In this document: positions 7,189-7,505 of the stretch, piece after piece | Numbering within the stretch: the stretch's first letter is position 1 | How the letters are laid out: each line of letters opens with the position of its first letter | Assembly (NCBI GenBank): GCA_964444865.1 | Contig: CAYUJE010000313.1 | Location: 1-7,505 of the forward strand | Source: SXOA01 sp964444865 | Lineage (GTDB): Bacteria; Planctomycetota; Planctomycetia; Pirellulales; Pirellulaceae | Length of the DNA stretch: 7,505 nt | Reading direction: 5' to 3' | Notes under the pieces: model-generated | Told to the model about the DNA's origin: nothing | The model's input: only the letters and a program-made list of their open reading frames with translations | The model's database searches: none | Made by a program: the position numbers and the translations under genes

Positions 7189-7212
7189 AGTCTTGGTTTT
7201 CAAACCAAGACT
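7189..7212. repeat. Perfect 11-bp hairpin after the PPC-domain gene
   Basis: AGTCTTGGTTT is followed by two bases and then its exact reverse complement AAACCAAGACT. With a realistic loop this gives a 10-bp stem with a TTCA loop. It starts 73 bases after the PPC stop. It lacks a following T run, so it is not a classic terminator, although it could stabilise or end the transcript. It may be a fourth dispersed repeat type, since each of the other gaps carries one. Confidence 0.75.
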
Positions 7213-7254
7213 CCTACGTTTCTCCGGCGTCCCAGCCGCCGCTAAAGATATTCC

Positions 7255-7505
7255 ATGCCGATTTCTCTTTCTTGTCCGGGCTGTCGTCGGCCATATCAGG
7301 TGCAGGATCAGATGGCCGGTCAGGCAGTTAAGTGTGCCTGCGGGTCGCAATTCGTGATTCCCCGCCCCCAACCGGCCAGGGCGGCGGCTCCTGTACCTCC
7401 CCAGGACAACTGGCTGGACCAGGAGTTGGCATCCCACCAGCAAAAGCAGGCGGAAGCCGCCGCGGCAATCGCGCAGGCGAACAACCCTTACGCATCCTTT
7501 GGCAT
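7255..7505 (+). CDS. N-terminal part of a zinc-ribbon protein, cut by the window edge
   Basis: An ATG at 7255 opens a frame of 83 codons that is still open at the right edge. The start, MPISLSCPGCRRPYQVQDQM, gives a short zinc ribbon with cysteines at 7, 10, 27 and 29 (CPGC...CAC), followed by a proline- and alanine-rich, then glutamine/alanine-rich linker ending near NNPYASFG. Many planctomycete proteins begin with such a ribbon followed by a linker and then membrane spans, a kinase domain or another module; which of these applies here lies outside the window. No Shine-Dalgarno is visible. The cysteine spacing and the clean frame make a real gene likely. Confidence 0.75.
   Translation, partial: MPISLSCPGCRRPYQVQDQMAGQAVKCACGSQFVIPRPQPARAAAPVPPQDNWLDQELASHQQKQAEAAAAIAQANNPYASFG

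Overview
The window looks like chromosomal DNA from a planctomycete, most likely of the Pirellulales type. The evidence is indirect. The DNA is GC-rich by eye. One secreted protein carries two pre-peptidase C-terminal (PPC) domains joined to Ig-like domains, a style very common in that phylum. The last gene begins with the short zinc ribbon that heads many planctomycete proteins. The gaps hold short repeats that read as 'SPTRQRG' when translated, a string I remember from many small planctomycete hypothetical proteins. A KDO activation gene (kdsB) fits a cell with an LPS-type outer membrane.

Layout: 1-196 is non-coding and ends in a repeat. 197-1228 (minus) encodes a membrane fatty acid desaturase with all three histidine boxes. 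1229-1621 is a 393-base divergent control region holding a strong 25-base palindrome 60 bases before the desaturase start. 1622-2437 (plus) is kdsB. 2587-4239 encodes a secreted gingipain-like (family C25) cysteine peptidase with an Ig-like tail. 4407-4814 encodes a 135-residue secreted protein, possibly lipocalin-like. 5020-7116 encodes a 698-residue secreted protein with two Ig-PPC modules and no visible enzyme domain. 7255 to the right edge is the start of a zinc-ribbon protein cut off by the window.

The five plus-strand genes do not look like one operon. They are separated by 138-205 bases. The first three gaps each contain an inverted repeat pair from a different sequence family: 2411-2498, 4263-4351 and 4833-4934. 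The fourth gap holds a perfect 11-bp hairpin at 7189-7212. A further copy of the 4833-4934 family supplies the desaturase stop codon, and the 2411-2498 family supplies the last residues and stop of kdsB. This repeat architecture is the most distinctive thing in the window.

Functionally, two genes concern the cell envelope (lipid desaturation and KDO activation) and three encode exported proteins (protease, small beta-rich protein, PPC protein). I see no defence system, CRISPR array, tRNA, rRNA or intact insertion sequence. A protease and inhibitor pairing between the C25 peptidase and the small downstream protein is possible but speculative.
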